Assembly: GCF_004342485.1 (NCBI RefSeq)
Contig: NZ_SMBU01000034.1
Coordinates: forward strand, 1 to 55,826
DNA from: Roseateles saccharophilus
Lineage (GTDB): Bacteria; Pseudomonadota; Gammaproteobacteria; Burkholderiales; Burkholderiaceae_C
Direction of reading: 5' to 3'
DNA: 55,826 nt
This document shows, in pieces, positions 10,183-18,523 of the stretch. The notes below the pieces were generated by a model. That model searched no databases. It was not told where the DNA came from and saw only the letters and a list, made by a program, of their open reading frames with translations. Both the position numbers and the translations under genes were made by a program. Positions within the stretch are counted from its first letter, which is position 1. Every line of letters starts with the position of its first letter.

Positions 10183-10590
10183 TCAGGCCAGGAGTTGGTC
10201 GACCTGCGGCTCGGCACCGCGCAGGAAGATGGTCGCGCCCGTCTCGGTGCCGATGCCGGCGTGCAGGCTGCCGGCCCGCGCCAGGTGGTAGCCGCCGGGG
10301 CCGACCTCGATGCGGCTGCCGACCTTCAGCACCCCTTCCAGCACCAGGCATTCCTCGTCCGCCGGATGGCGGTGGGCATCGAGGCGGGCACCGGGCGCGA
10401 ACCTGAGCAGGTAGCTCAGAATGCCTTCGCTCTCATGCAGGATCTTGATCTGCACGCCCTCGCCGAAGGGCTGCCAGCCGGCCGCGCCCGCGGGCACGGT
10501 CAGGTGGCTGCGGTCGGAGTCGGCCACCCGCTCCAGCAGGCGGCGGCGGATGGCGCGGGCCTGGGCGGGTGTGGCGGAGGGCGAGGTCAT
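10183..10590 (-). CDS. Single-domain cupin (ChrR-like) protein
   Basis: 135 residues. The cupin core reads LRFAPGARLDAHRHPADEECLVLEGVLKVG, with two histidines and a glutamate positioned as metal ligands, and a later His in AGSLHAGIG. It is like the sensory cupin half of ChrR but without an anti-sigma domain. The ATG at 10590 has no Shine-Dalgarno sequence; a TTG at 10596 is less likely. Its stop codon directly abuts the 159-bp element, beyond which lies the ECF sigma gene on the same strand, so it is probably part of the same regulon. Confidence 0.8.
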   Translation of the reverse strand: MTSPSATPAQARAIRRRLLERVADSDRSHLTVPAGAAGWQPFGEGVQIKILHESEGILSYLLRFAPGARLDAHRHPADEECLVLEGVLKVGSRIEVGPGGYHLARAGSLHAGIGTETGATIFLRGAEPQVDQLLA

Positions 10591-10597
10591 GAGCAAG

Positions 10598-10625
10598 CTT
10601 ACGCAATGGATTCAAATCCGGATGC
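10598..10625 (-). promoter_or_regulatory. Possible ECF-type promoter before the cupin-sigma operon
   Basis: On the minus strand GCATCC (10625-10620) and CGTAAG (10603-10598) are 16 bp apart, a spacing seen at ECF promoters, with transcription predicted to start at or next to the ATG at 10590. That would explain the lack of a ribosome site. Autoregulation by the sigma factor is inference; the motif is not a confirmed consensus. Confidence 0.3.
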
Positions 10626-10674
10626 AGCGTAGTTCCCGACATCCGCCCTGACCAGCCCGGCGTATCCCCTTCGC

Positions 10675-11160
10675 ATGCCTCAGAACGCTTACTTCGACCT
10701 CGTCAGCCACTGGCGCCTGGACGCGCCGGCGCCCCAAGTCTGGCGGGCCATCACCGAAACCGAGCACTGGCCGCGCTGGTGGCCGGGCGTCGTTGAGGTG
10801 CAGCGGCTGAGGAACGGCGACGAGGCCGGCGTCGGCCGCGTGCAGCGGCTCACGTTCCGCACCGGCCTGGGCTACCGGCTGCGGCTGGAGCTGGAAGTGA
10901 CCGAAGTGAAGCGCGAAGAACGCCTGCGCGCCCGTGCGGCCGGCACGCTGGCGGGCGAAGGCATCTGGCTGCTGCACCAGGCCTTGCCCGAGGCGGGCGG
11001 GCATACCGACGTGACGTTCGTGTGGCGCGTCATGCTGCCGCCGGGGCCGCTGCGCTGGGCGGCGCCGCTGCTGGCACCGCTGTTCCGGTGGAACCACAAA
11101 AGGGTGATGCGGGCCGGGCGGATCGGGTTGATGGGCTATCTGGCGCGGACTCGTGGGTGA
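10675..11160 (+). CDS. SRPBCC family (polyketide cyclase-like) protein
   Basis: 161 residues with the START/SRPBCC pattern: SHWRLDAPAPQVWRAITE, then the typical HWPRWWPGVVEV loop, central beta-strands, and a long C-terminal helix with WNHKRVMRAGRIGL. Such proteins bind lipids or other hydrophobic ligands; no catalytic role can be assigned. It is transcribed divergently from the cupin-sigma operon with an 84-bp intergenic region, so it may share the stress regulation. No clear ribosome site precedes the ATG. Confidence 0.85.
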   Translation: MPQNAYFDLVSHWRLDAPAPQVWRAITETEHWPRWWPGVVEVQRLRNGDEAGVGRVQRLTFRTGLGYRLRLELEVTEVKREERLRARAAGTLAGEGIWLLHQALPEAGGHTDVTFVWRVMLPPGPLRWAAPLLAPLFRWNHKRVMRAGRIGLMGYLARTRG

Positions 11161-11335
11161 AAGGCCGAGGCCGCAGGATCGTGATGATCAACGCTTCATG
11201 CCGCTCGACGCCTGCTCCTCGGTGTATAGCCGGTTGCCGCTTTTGCCGATGTTTTATTGGCATAGTCGAACACTGACAGGGACTTGCCGAAGGGTGCGCC
11301 GTGATGGGTGGCGGCGGCGGTCTCTCGAGAACACG
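11161..11335. other. Intergenic stretch left of the cassette-like region
   Basis: About 175 bp between the SRPBCC stop and the proposed cassette boundary. I see no gene, no integrase fragment and no clear attI or attC site here. Base composition is a little less GC-rich than the neighbouring genes. Confidence 0.5.
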
Positions 11336-11343
11336 TTGACCTC

Positions 11344-11592
11344 ATGCGCGCATTTGCCTATCCAAAGGGCGGCCAAATCAACGAGCATGGCTTGCTTGAA
11401 CTGGTCGAGTTCTCCGTCTCTGCAAACCCGGAGACCATTCGAGTCTTGGCCAAATTCATGCTGGCCGCAGCCGACAAGATGGAATCCATGGGCAACCGAT
11501 TCGGTCACTTACATGCGCAGGACGAAATCGAATCCTGGAAAGATCATTGGCCCGATCTGGTCATCTGCGGTGAGGTGACAAATGAGTCCTAA
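11344..11592 (+). CDS. Small protein in cassette-like unit 1 (immunity-protein-like?)
   Basis: 82 residues from the ATG at 11344 (MRAFAYPKGGQINEHGLLEL). An earlier ATG at 11308 lies left of the proposed cassette boundary. The pattern VLAKFMLAAADKM...FGHLHAQDEI...DLVI is reminiscent of small immunity-type proteins such as Imm32, but I cannot confirm it. The stop codon TAA lies inside the attC-like site, as is common in gene cassettes. GC content is visibly lower than in neighbouring housekeeping genes, suggesting transfer. Function unknown. Confidence 0.6.
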   Translation: MRAFAYPKGGQINEHGLLELVEFSVSANPETIRVLAKFMLAAADKMESMGNRFGHLHAQDEIESWKDHWPDLVICGEVTNES

Positions 11593-11643
11593 CCCGCTGT
11601 TGCAGCCGACGCCTGACTGCGCAGCTGAACGCAATCGTTGGAA
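11587..11643 (+). repeat. attC-like site 1
   Basis: The left box TCCTAAC (11587-11593) and the right core GTTGGAA (11637-11643) resemble the RYYYAAC and GTTRRRY boxes of integron attC sites, each with one deviation. Between them 11603-11612 pairs with 11619-11627 with one mismatch and one unpaired A (11609), as expected for an extrahelical base. The upstream gene's stop is in the left box and the next gene begins one base after the core. Confidence 0.55.
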
Positions 11644-11919
11644 ATGACCAATACCGCTCGTCTACGCGCCATCACTGGGGCAAGTGTGCTTTTGTTTGTC
11701 AGCTCGATCTGGCTGTACGCTCACTCAGGCCTTGCGCTTATGGTGGACTCTGTGACCGGCGAGAAGGGCTGCGTCAGCATGCTCGCCCAATACGTCGGGC
11801 TCAATGATTCTGATTGGCGGTTTACCGCAGTCAAGTGGTACAGCCTTCTTTGGTTGCCCGTTGCTCTGGCGGCAATCGCGTCGCTTCTGGCCAAGACGGT
11901 GCAGTGGCTGCGTAGGTAG
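11644..11919 (+). CDS. Small membrane protein in cassette-like unit 2
   Basis: 91 residues from the ATG at 11644 (a TTG two codons earlier is possible). Two membrane segments are evident: ITGASVLLFVSSIWLYAHSG near the N terminus, and WYSLLWLPVALAAIASLLA near the C terminus, joined by a polar loop (EKGCVSMLAQYVGLNDSDW). I do not recognise a family. Small two-helix membrane proteins are common cargo of integron cassettes. GC content is below the local average. Confidence 0.65.
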   Translation: MTNTARLRAITGASVLLFVSSIWLYAHSGLALMVDSVTGEKGCVSMLAQYVGLNDSDWRFTAVKWYSLLWLPVALAAIASLLAKTVQWLRR

Positions 11920-11961
11920 TGGGCGGGGCTATGTTGGATCGGCTGGTCAAGCAGTAGCCAT

Positions 11962-12013
11962 GTCCAACCTGTCATTCCAGCGGACTGGCTACGCCAGTCG
12001 CTGAACTCATTCG
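11962..12013 (+). repeat. attC-like site 2, lacking its last bases
   Basis: It begins with GTCCAAC, a perfect RYYYAAC box. Then 11978-11989 pairs with 11993-12003: 11 base pairs around a TAC loop with a single unpaired G at 11983, the hallmark extrahelical base. It ends ...ACTCATTCG, after which GTTRRRY is expected after the G; instead ordinary sequence leading to dcd follows. The site therefore stops exactly at the recombination point, as after integration at a non-attC secondary site. Confidence 0.65.
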
Positions 12014-12039
12014 CCGAGTCTCCGACTCCCCGGTACGCC

Positions 12040-12606
12040 TCAAGTCTTCGGCAACGTCACGCCCACCTGCCCCTGGTACTTGCCGCCGCGGTCCTTGTAG
12101 CTGGTCTCGCAGACCTCGTCGCTCTCGAAGAACAGCACCTGGGCGCAGCCCTCGCCCGCGTAGATCTTGGCCGGCAGCGGCGTGGTGTTGCTGAACTCCA
12201 GCGTCACATAGCCTTCCCACTCGGGCTCGAAGGGCGTCACGTTGACGATGATGCCGCAGCGGGCATAGGTGCTCTTGCCCAGGCAGACCGTCAGCACATT
12301 GCGCGGGATGCGGAAGTACTCCATCGTGCGCGCCAGCGCGAAGCTGTTGGGCGGGATGATGCAGACGTCCTTGTTGATGTCGACGAAGCTGTTCTCGTCG
12401 AAGTTCTTCGGGTCCACCACGGTGCTGTGGATATTGGTGAAGACCTTGAACTCGGGCGCGCAGCGGATGTCGTAGCCGTAGCTGCTGGTGCCGTAGCTGA
12501 CGATCTTGCGGCCGTCGCGCTCGCGCACCTGGCCCGGCTCGAAGGGCTCGATCATGCCGTGCTGCTCGGCCATGCGGCGGATCCATTTGTCGCTCTTGAT
12601 GCTCAT
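12040..12606 (-). CDS. dcd: dCTP deaminase
   Basis: 188 residues, the usual length for Dcd, which converts dCTP to dUTP and ammonia for thymidylate synthesis. Visible marks are [52 protein letters not shown], and the active-site segment [31 protein letters not shown] with its conserved Glu. AAGGAAG lies about seven bases before the ATG at 12606; the much longer open frame upstream is a shadow. The 3' end is 26 bp from the cassette-like region. Confidence 0.97.
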   Translation of the reverse strand: MSIKSDKWIRRMAEQHGMIEPFEPGQVRERDGRKIVSYGTSSYGYDIRCAPEFKVFTNIHSTVVDPKNFDENSFVDINKDVCIIPPNSFALARTMEYFRIPRNVLTVCLGKSTYARCGIIVNVTPFEPEWEGYVTLEFSNTTPLPAKIYAGEGCAQVLFFESDEVCETSYKDRGGKYQGQVGVTLPKT

Positions 12607-12620
12607 CTCGTCTTCCTTGT

Positions 12621-14195
12621 TTAGCGGGGGAGAACCCCGTCGAAATACATGCTGCCGTCCAGTTCCAGCACGAAGTTCCTGACGGTCGCGCGCTCGGGCA
12701 CGGCCAGTTGCCCGTAGGCGATGGGCGACCAGGGCAGCTCCTGCATGGCCAGGCGCTGGGCCCTGGCGTAGAGCGGCTTGCGGTCTTCGCGCTTGAGCGC
12801 CTGGCGCGCCTCGGCCAGCAGCTTGTCGTAGACGGGGTTGCACCATGACGTGCCGCTGAAGGCCCCGCAGGCGAGCTGGCCGGCCGTGTTGGCGGGCTCG
12901 GGGTCGCCGTACCAGCCCGACAGCGCCGCGTCGTGCTCGCCGGCGTCGATGCGGCGCAGGTACTCGCCCCACTCGTAGGTGACGATGCGCGCCGTCACGC
13001 CGACCTTGGCCCAGTCGGCCTGGATCATCTGCGCCATCAGCTGGCCGTTGGGGTTGTAGGCGCGCACGACGGGCATGGCCCAGAGCGTGAGGTTCAGGGG
13101 CAGCACCCCGGCCTTCTCGAGCAGCGCGCGGGCCCTGGCCGGGTCGTGCGGCGTGGGCCTGAGCGTTTCGTCGTGGGCCCAGTTCGCGGCCGGGATGGGG
13201 CTGCTGGCGATGACGCCGGCATCGCCGTAGACGGTGCGCAGGATGGCCGCCTTGTCGATGGCCATGTCCAGCGCCTGGCGCACCTCGGGCCTGGCGAGCG
13301 CCGGGCGCCTGGTGTTGTAGGCCAGGATGCCGACGTTCATGCCCGGCGCGGTCACGAGCTTGATGGCGGGGGCCTTCTTCAGCTCGGCCAGCTCGGCCGG
13401 GCCGACGGGTGCGGCGATGTCGCATTCGTCGCGCTTCAGGCGCTGGGCGCGCACGTTGGCATCGGGCGTGATCGCGAAGACGAGCTGGTCGGCGCGCGGC
13501 CTCTCGTCCCTGCGCCACCAGCCCGGATGCTTCACATAGCGGATGACGGCGTCCTGGCGGAAGCTCTTCAGCTGGAAGGGCCCGGTGCCGACGGGCTGCT
13601 GGGCGATGCGCTGCGGCCTGCCGGCCTTCAGCAACTGGGCGCCCTGCTCTGCCGACTGGATGGCCGCGAAAACGAAGGTCAGTGCAGACAGGAAACTCGC
13701 ATCGCGCTCGGCCAGCGTGATGCGGACCTGCTGCCCGCCCAGCTTCTCGACCTTGCGGACGAGCTTCTCCCAGCCGAAGGACACGACATAGGGCGATACA
13801 CCGGGCAGGGCCTTAGCGAAGGCGCCACCCGGACCGTCCGGGCGGTTGAGCAGCCGGCCGAAGGTGAAGAGCACGTCGTCGGCGTTGAACTCGCGCGTCG
13901 GCTTGAACTCGTCCGTCGTTTGCCAGGCCACGCCGCGGCGCAGCTCGAAGGTGTAGGCCAGGCCGTCGGGGCTGAGGCTCCAGCTCGTCGCAAGGCCGGG
14001 GATGAGCTGGTCGGTGCCACGCTGGGTCTCGATCAGCGTGCCGAAGATGGGCAGGTGGGTGATGTGGTCGACGCCGCTGTCGGTCATTGCCGGGTCGAAG
14101 GTCTTGGGGCTGCCGGCGGCACAGAAGCGCAAGGTCGTGTCCGCGCCGGCCAGCAGCGGCAGGACCAGCAGCAGCAGCGCAGCCAGGCGCCTCAC
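12621..14195 (-). CDS. ABC transporter substrate-binding protein, family 5 (peptide/nickel type)
   Basis: 524 residues. Signal peptide [18 protein letters not shown], then the family 5 pattern: [44 protein letters not shown], and [13 protein letters not shown]. Family members are periplasmic receptors for oligopeptides, dipeptides or related ligands; the ligand here is unknown. The start is GTG at 14195, overlapping the TGA of the amidohydrolase (GTGA), which indicates translational coupling. No permease or ATPase genes are adjacent, so it may serve a transporter encoded elsewhere. Confidence 0.9.
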   Translation of the reverse strand: MRRLAALLLLVLPLLAGADTTLRFCAAGSPKTFDPAMTDSGVDHITHLPIFGTLIETQRGTDQLIPGLATSWSLSPDGLAYTFELRRGVAWQTTDEFKPTREFNADDVLFTFGRLLNRPDGPGGAFAKALPGVSPYVVSFGWEKLVRKVEKLGGQQVRITLAERDASFLSALTFVFAAIQSAEQGAQLLKAGRPQRIAQQPVGTGPFQLKSFRQDAVIRYVKHPGWWRRDERPRADQLVFAITPDANVRAQRLKRDECDIAAPVGPAELAELKKAPAIKLVTAPGMNVGILAYNTRRPALARPEVRQALDMAIDKAAILRTVYGDAGVIASSPIPAANWAHDETLRPTPHDPARARALLEKAGVLPLNLTLWAMPVVRAYNPNGQLMAQMIQADWAKVGVTARIVTYEWGEYLRRIDAGEHDAALSGWYGDPEPANTAGQLACGAFSGTSWCNPVYDKLLAEARQALKREDRKPLYARAQRLAMQELPWSPIAYGQLAVPERATVRNFVLELDGSMYFDGVLPR

Positions 14196-16216
14196 TTCAC
14201 GATCTCCGCGGCCGGCACGAAGGGCAGGATGCCCATGGACTGGTAGAGCACCGCGGGCGACAGCGCCTGGGTCTGGCCGTTGCGCCCCTGGAAGACCAGG
14301 GCCACGCGGCGGATGGCGCGGATGTCGGCCACCGGGTCACCGTCCACCAGCAGCAGGTCGGCGCGCTTGCCGCGCTCGATGCTGCCGATGTCGCCCAGCC
14401 TGTCGCTGTACTTCGCGCCGTTCCAGGTCGCGATCTTCAGCGCCTGCGCAGCCGGGATGCCGGCCTGCACATAGAGCTCCAGCTCGCGCTGCAGCGCGAA
14501 GCCGGCAGTGGCGTCGGTGCCGGACACCAGCGGGACGCCGGCGGCGTGCATGCGGCGTAGCAGGTCCATCATGACCTTCCAGCTCGCGCCCCAGCGCCTG
14601 GCCTTGGCGTCGTCCATGTCCACCTCGGCGGACAGGAAGCCGCGCTGCACGACGGCCGGCAGATTGGCCGCCACCATCGCATAGCTCGGGTCGGGCTGGC
14701 CCTGGCGCTGGGTGTACTGGGCCTCGAAGGCGGTCATCGTCGGGTCGACGACGGTGCCATGCTTCTTCAGCAGTGCGATGAAGTCGCGGGTGCGCGCATC
14801 GTTGAGCTTGAGGTCGGCCGCCTTGTCTCCCACCAGGTTGAAGCGCAGCAGCGTGCGCGTGTCGTCGGTCTTGCTGACGAGGAAGTTCAGCGTGATCTGG
14901 TTGATGTGATGGACTTCGTCGAAGCCCGCCTCCACCGCCTGGCGCGCCGTCATGAAGGCCGGCACATGGCCGCCGGTGCGCAGGCCCAGCTCGCGCGCAT
15001 GCGCCACCATGGGCTTGACCCACTCCGGCCGGATGGAGTTGTAGAGCTTGAGCTGACGGTAGCCATGGGCGGCATACCAGTCGATGGCCGCGAGGGCCTC
15101 GGGCAGGCTGTCGGCCACGAAGTCGGCCTGCGACGAGAACGGGCTCTTGCCCTCGATGAAGCCGTTGGCCGCGATGTTCGGGCCCAGCACCTCGCCGCGC
15201 TCGACGCGCCCGCGCAGCTCGGCCAGCTCGGCATTGCTGTTGCCCACATCGCGCACGGCGGTAACACCCGCGGCCAGGTTGAGCAGCAGTTCACCGGCGC
15301 CCAGGTGGGCGTGCATGTCCACCAGGCCGGGCAGCAGCGTGCGGCCCCGGCCAGCGATGCGCTGGGCCGGCGCGGCATTCGCGAAGCTGCCGGGCTTGGC
15401 AATGGCCGAGATGCGGCCTTGGTACAGATAGACGTCGGACGGACCGCGCAGCACGCCGGCCTGGGCGTCGAACCAGCGCACGCCCTCGATGAGGGTCAGC
15501 CCGGGCAGCGGCTGGGGCAGCTCCCTGGCAAGCCGCTGCAGGCGCGCGAGCTGGGCCCGCTTCTGCACGTCGGACAGCCGATCCGCCTCGCCCTCGAAGC
15601 CCTGCAGCAGCGTGCCGCCCCAGCCGGGGTAGACCTGGGCGAACAGCGCGTGGTTGTCCTCGCGCAGCCAGAGGTAGCTGGGCTCCAGATCCAGGCCGTC
15701 AACGGCGTAGAGGCCGATCTGGTAGGGCTGGCCGGGCAGGCTCAGCTGCTGCACGCGCTCGATGGACAGGCGCCCGACCGGCAGAGCCTCGATGCGCGTG
15801 GCCTTGTCGGCCAGCAGGCTCTGCGCCACGCGCGCGAGCCAGGCCGGGCTGGCCTGCACCGGCAGGTAGACGGCCTCGCGGGCGGCACCGGGCCGCTCGC
15901 CGCTGTCCACCGGCGACCGCCACACCGCCCGGCCGTCGGCCTGGCGCTCGAAGCTCTCGGCGATGCGCGCGCCGTAGGTGGACACGCCCTCGGTGCGGTA
16001 GCTCAGCCAGGCGCCGTCGGGAGCAAACGTCATCGCCTCCTTCTGGTCGGGCCCGCGGCCGTTGTTGCGGTAGCTGTAGTCCACCTCCAGCCGCCCCGGC
16101 GACTCGGCCAGCTTGAGCTGGCCGCAGGCCACCTTGCTGCACAGCACGGTGTAGGTCTGGGCCTGGGCGGCACTCGCGGCCAGCAGTGCGGCGAGCAGGG
16201 TGGGCAACAGCTTCAT
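14192..16216 (-). CDS. Exported amidohydrolase family protein
   Basis: 674 residues with signal peptide (MKLLPTLLAALLAASAAQA). The first 290 residues are an extra N-terminal domain. An amidohydrolase barrel follows: metal-binding HxH in GLVDMHAHLGAGELL, a His in LRTGGHVPAFMTA, HHINQI, and the final metal Asp in PLVSGTDATAGF. It ends with IGSIERGKRADLLLVDGDP, typical of imidazolonase/prolidase-like members. GAGGGAG precedes the ATG. It is coupled by GTGA overlap to the substrate-binding protein, suggesting linked use of an imported or periplasmic peptide-like compound. The substrate is unknown. Confidence 0.9.
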   Translation of the reverse strand: MKLLPTLLAALLAASAAQAQTYTVLCSKVACGQLKLAESPGRLEVDYSYRNNGRGPDQKEAMTFAPDGAWLSYRTEGVSTYGARIAESFERQADGRAVWRSPVDSGERPGAAREAVYLPVQASPAWLARVAQSLLADKATRIEALPVGRLSIERVQQLSLPGQPYQIGLYAVDGLDLEPSYLWLREDNHALFAQVYPGWGGTLLQGFEGEADRLSDVQKRAQLARLQRLARELPQPLPGLTLIEGVRWFDAQAGVLRGPSDVYLYQGRISAIAKPGSFANAAPAQRIAGRGRTLLPGLVDMHAHLGAGELLLNLAAGVTAVRDVGNSNAELAELRGRVERGEVLGPNIAANGFIEGKSPFSSQADFVADSLPEALAAIDWYAAHGYRQLKLYNSIRPEWVKPMVAHARELGLRTGGHVPAFMTARQAVEAGFDEVHHINQITLNFLVSKTDDTRTLLRFNLVGDKAADLKLNDARTRDFIALLKKHGTVVDPTMTAFEAQYTQRQGQPDPSYAMVAANLPAVVQRGFLSAEVDMDDAKARRWGASWKVMMDLLRRMHAAGVPLVSGTDATAGFALQRELELYVQAGIPAAQALKIATWNGAKYSDRLGDIGSIERGKRADLLLVDGDPVADIRAIRRVALVFQGRNGQTQALSPAVLYQSMGILPFVPAAEIVK

Positions 16217-16235
16217 GGGTGGGCTCCCTCGGCGT

Positions 16236-16721
16236 TCAGCTGGCGCGGACTTTACTGAGGGAGGCCACGCCCTTGTTCGCCAGCGCATCGGCGCGCTCGT
16301 TGCCGGGGTCGCCGGCATGACCCTTGACCCAGCGCCACTCCACCGCATGCAGCTTGCGCAGCGCGTCCAGGCGCTTCCAGAGATCGTCGTTCTTCACCGG
16401 CTTGCCGTCGGCCGTCTTCCAGCCGCGGCGCTGCCAGTTGACGATCCACTCGGTGATGCCCTTGCGCACGTACTCGCTGTCCAGGTAGATGACGACATCG
16501 CAGCTGCGCTTGAGCGAGGCCAGCGCCTCGATGGGCGCGGTCAGCTCCATGCGGTTGTTGGTCGTGCCCTGCTCGCCGCCGAAGAGTTCCTTGTCGTGGC
16601 CCGCGCTGTGCAGCCAGGCCCCCCAGCCGCCGGGGCCGGGGTTGCCCTTGCAGGCGCCGTCGGTGTAGATCGTGACCTGGGGGCGCTTGATGGCGACGGC
16701 AGGCTTGGTGGTTTCAGTCAT
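16236..16721 (-). CDS. rnhA: Ribonuclease HI
   Basis: 161 residues. It cleaves the RNA strand of RNA-DNA hybrids. All catalytic residues are present with a uniform offset of 11 from E. coli: D21 ([11 protein letters not shown]), E59 (NNRMEL), D81 (YLDSEYV), H135 (VKGHAG) and D145 (ERADALA). Its ATG overlaps the end of the upstream methyltransferase gene by 8 bp. The order gloB, methyltransferase, rnhA is as in E. coli (gloB-yafS-rnhA). Confidence 0.97.
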   Translation of the reverse strand: MTETTKPAVAIKRPQVTIYTDGACKGNPGPGGWGAWLHSAGHDKELFGGEQGTTNNRMELTAPIEALASLKRSCDVVIYLDSEYVRKGITEWIVNWQRRGWKTADGKPVKNDDLWKRLDALRKLHAVEWRWVKGHAGDPGNERADALANKGVASLSKVRAS

Positions 16722-17466
16722 TGTTCTTGTGATGGTTGTTCAAAGCGACAGCGGGGGCATTCTTGGCCGCCATGCGCTTGTTCTTGGAGAGGCCGATCAT
16801 GCGCATGCCCTGCACGCGCTTGACCGCCTGGATGAAGTAGACGGCGCCCAGCACCGGCCACCAGCGCGAGCCCACGCCCTCGGCCCACTGCCAGCGCTGC
16901 AGCCAGGCCTCGGTGCGCAGCGGCGGGCGGTAGACGCCGAAGCGCGCCGCCTCGACCTCGAAGGACAGCAGTTTCAGCCAGTCGCGCAGTCGCCAGTAGC
17001 CGATGAAGTCGCCGCCCGGCCTGAAATTGGGCAGGAAGGGCTCGCCGCGGCGCTTCAGCCGGCCCAGCTTCTGGCGCAGGCCCCACAGGCTCGCCGGGTT
17101 CAGCCCGAAGACGATGAGCCGCCCTTCGGGCCGCAGCACGCGCTCCACCTCGCGCAGCAGCGCATGCGCGTCGCAGGCCAGCTCCAGCGCATGGGGCAGC
17201 AGCACGAGGTCCAGGCTGGCGCTCTCGAAAGGCAGGGCCTCAAACTCGCTGTGCAGGTCACGGCCGACCACCCAGCGGTGCGGCATGCGGTTGGCCTGCA
17301 GCCCGCCCAGCCCCGGCAGGCCAAGCTGCAGCGCATGGAAGCCGAACAGGTCGACCACGGCCGCGTCGACCTGGGCCTGCTCCCAGGCCAGCAGGTAGCG
17401 GCCGGGCGGGGTCTGCAGCCAGGCAGCCAAATCTATACTCGGCGCTTTACCAGGGTCTATTGGCAT
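16714..17466 (-). CDS. SAM-dependent methyltransferase (YafS-like)
   Basis: 250 residues. Class I methyltransferase signs are the [16 protein letters not shown] region, then [46 protein letters not shown], the usual motif IV-VI block of methyltransferase type 11. The family has no proven substrate. The start ATG at 17466 and the next codons (MPIDP) lie inside the left arm of an inverted-repeat element, so the N-terminal few residues seem to be supplied by that element. Homologues typically begin just before the conserved [16 protein letters not shown]. It overlaps rnhA. Confidence 0.85.
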   Translation of the reverse strand: MPIDPGKAPSIDLAAWLQTPPGRYLLAWEQAQVDAAVVDLFGFHALQLGLPGLGGLQANRMPHRWVVGRDLHSEFEALPFESASLDLVLLPHALELACDAHALLREVERVLRPEGRLIVFGLNPASLWGLRQKLGRLKRRGEPFLPNFRPGGDFIGYWRLRDWLKLLSFEVEAARFGVYRPPLRTEAWLQRWQWAEGVGSRWWPVLGAVYFIQAVKRVQGMRMIGLSKNKRMAAKNAPAVALNNHHKNND

Positions 17467-17719
17467 ATGAATCGTCCCCGCGCTGGGGCAGCCAAGGGCG
17501 TAGAGCTAGGCGCAGTACGCAGCCCAGGCTTTTTGCCTGGGCAAGGGCTGCAACAACGCGCTACGCCCTCGGCTGCCCCAGCCCGAAGGGTGAGGTCCCG
17601 TTCAGGGCCAACTCGTCGTTGCAAGTGCTCGCCGGGTGTCCAACCCGGCTCCGCCTTGCGCCTAGATTTGGCCCTGAACGGGACCTCACGCGGGGACGAT
17701 GCATATACCAATAGACCCT
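17452..17719. repeat. 268-bp structured inverted-repeat element between divergent genes
   Basis: The outer arms 17452-17482 and 17689-17719 are inverted copies (29 of 31). Inside are two further large palindromes: 17484-17503 with 17561-17580 (19 of 20), capped by a perfect 8-bp stem (17522-17529 with 17535-17542); and 17591-17611 with 17668-17688 (21 of 21), capped by 17631-17637 with 17643-17649. The two arms contain the ATG of the methyltransferase gene and an ATG in frame with gloB, both followed by codons for PIDP. No gene lies inside. Confidence 0.8.
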
Positions 17720-17722
17720 CTC

Positions 17723-18523
17723 ATGGGTGATGCGCCTTTGACGCTTACGCCGATTCCCGCTTTCGACGACAACTACCTCTGGCTGCTGGACAACGGCCGC
17801 GAGGCCCTGGTCGTCGACCCCGGCGATGCCGCCCCGGTGGCCGCGGCTCTCGACGCCCGAGGTCTGACGCTGGCGGGCATTCTATTGACCCACCACCACG
17901 GCGATCATGTCGGCGGTGTCGAGGCCCTGCGCCCGCGCCTGCGCGGCCCCATCTACGCGCCGGCTCACGAGCGCATGCCCGAGCCGGTGCAGCGCGTGCA
18001 GGGCGGCGACCACGTCGAACTGCTGGGCCTGCGCTTTGCGGTGCTGGACGTGCCCGGCCACACGGCGGGCCATATCGCCTACTTCGCGCGCGATGCCGGC
18101 GGCGACGGCCCGCTGCTGTTCTGCGGCGACACCCTGTTCAGCGCCGGCTGCGGCCGCCTGTTCGAGGGCACGCCGGCGCAACTGCATGCCGCGCTGCAGT
18201 CGCTGGCCGCGCTGCCGCCCGACACGCGCATCTGCTGCGCCCACGAGTACACGCTGTCCAACCTGCGCTTCGCCCGCGAGGTGGACCCGGGCAACCCCGC
18301 CCTCGCCGCCTACGCCGCCTGGTGCGAGGCCGAGCGCGCCGCGGGCCGGCCGACGCTGCCGGGCCGCATCGGCACGGAGCTGCGCATCAACCCTTTCCTG
18401 CGTTGTACCGAAGCCGCTCTGCGCGACGCCGCCCGGCGCCACGCCCCCTTGAAACTCCCGGCCGAGCCAAGCCCGGTCGATGTGTTCGCCACGCTGCGCG
18501 AATGGAAGAACGGATTCCGATGA
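17723..18523 (+). CDS. gloB: Hydroxyacylglutathione hydrolase (glyoxalase II)
   Basis: About 266 residues. It hydrolyses S-lactoylglutathione in methylglyoxal detoxification. The metallo-beta-lactamase motif THHHGDHVGG is intact, with PGHTAGH, FCGDTLFSAGCGRLFEGT and CCAHEYTLSNLRFA. The start is uncertain: ATG 17699 lies inside the inverted-repeat arm, ATG 17723 gives MGDAPLTLTPIPAF, and a TTG at 17738 would match the usual GloB start most closely and has GGGTGAT upstream. Its stop overlaps the mltD start (ATGA). Confidence 0.95.
   Translation: MGDAPLTLTPIPAFDDNYLWLLDNGREALVVDPGDAAPVAAALDARGLTLAGILLTHHHGDHVGGVEALRPRLRGPIYAPAHERMPEPVQRVQGGDHVELLGLRFAVLDVPGHTAGHIAYFARDAGGDGPLLFCGDTLFSAGCGRLFEGTPAQLHAALQSLAALPPDTRICCAHEYTLSNLRFAREVDPGNPALAAYAAWCEAERAAGRPTLPGRIGTELRINPFLRCTEAALRDAARRHAPLKLPAEPSPVDVFATLREWKNGFR

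Noticed and set aside
12607-13518. N-terminal extension of dcd to a 492-residue protein
   Set aside because: dCTP deaminase is complete from 12606 with a good ribosome site; the extension lies antisense-frame to the substrate-binding protein gene.
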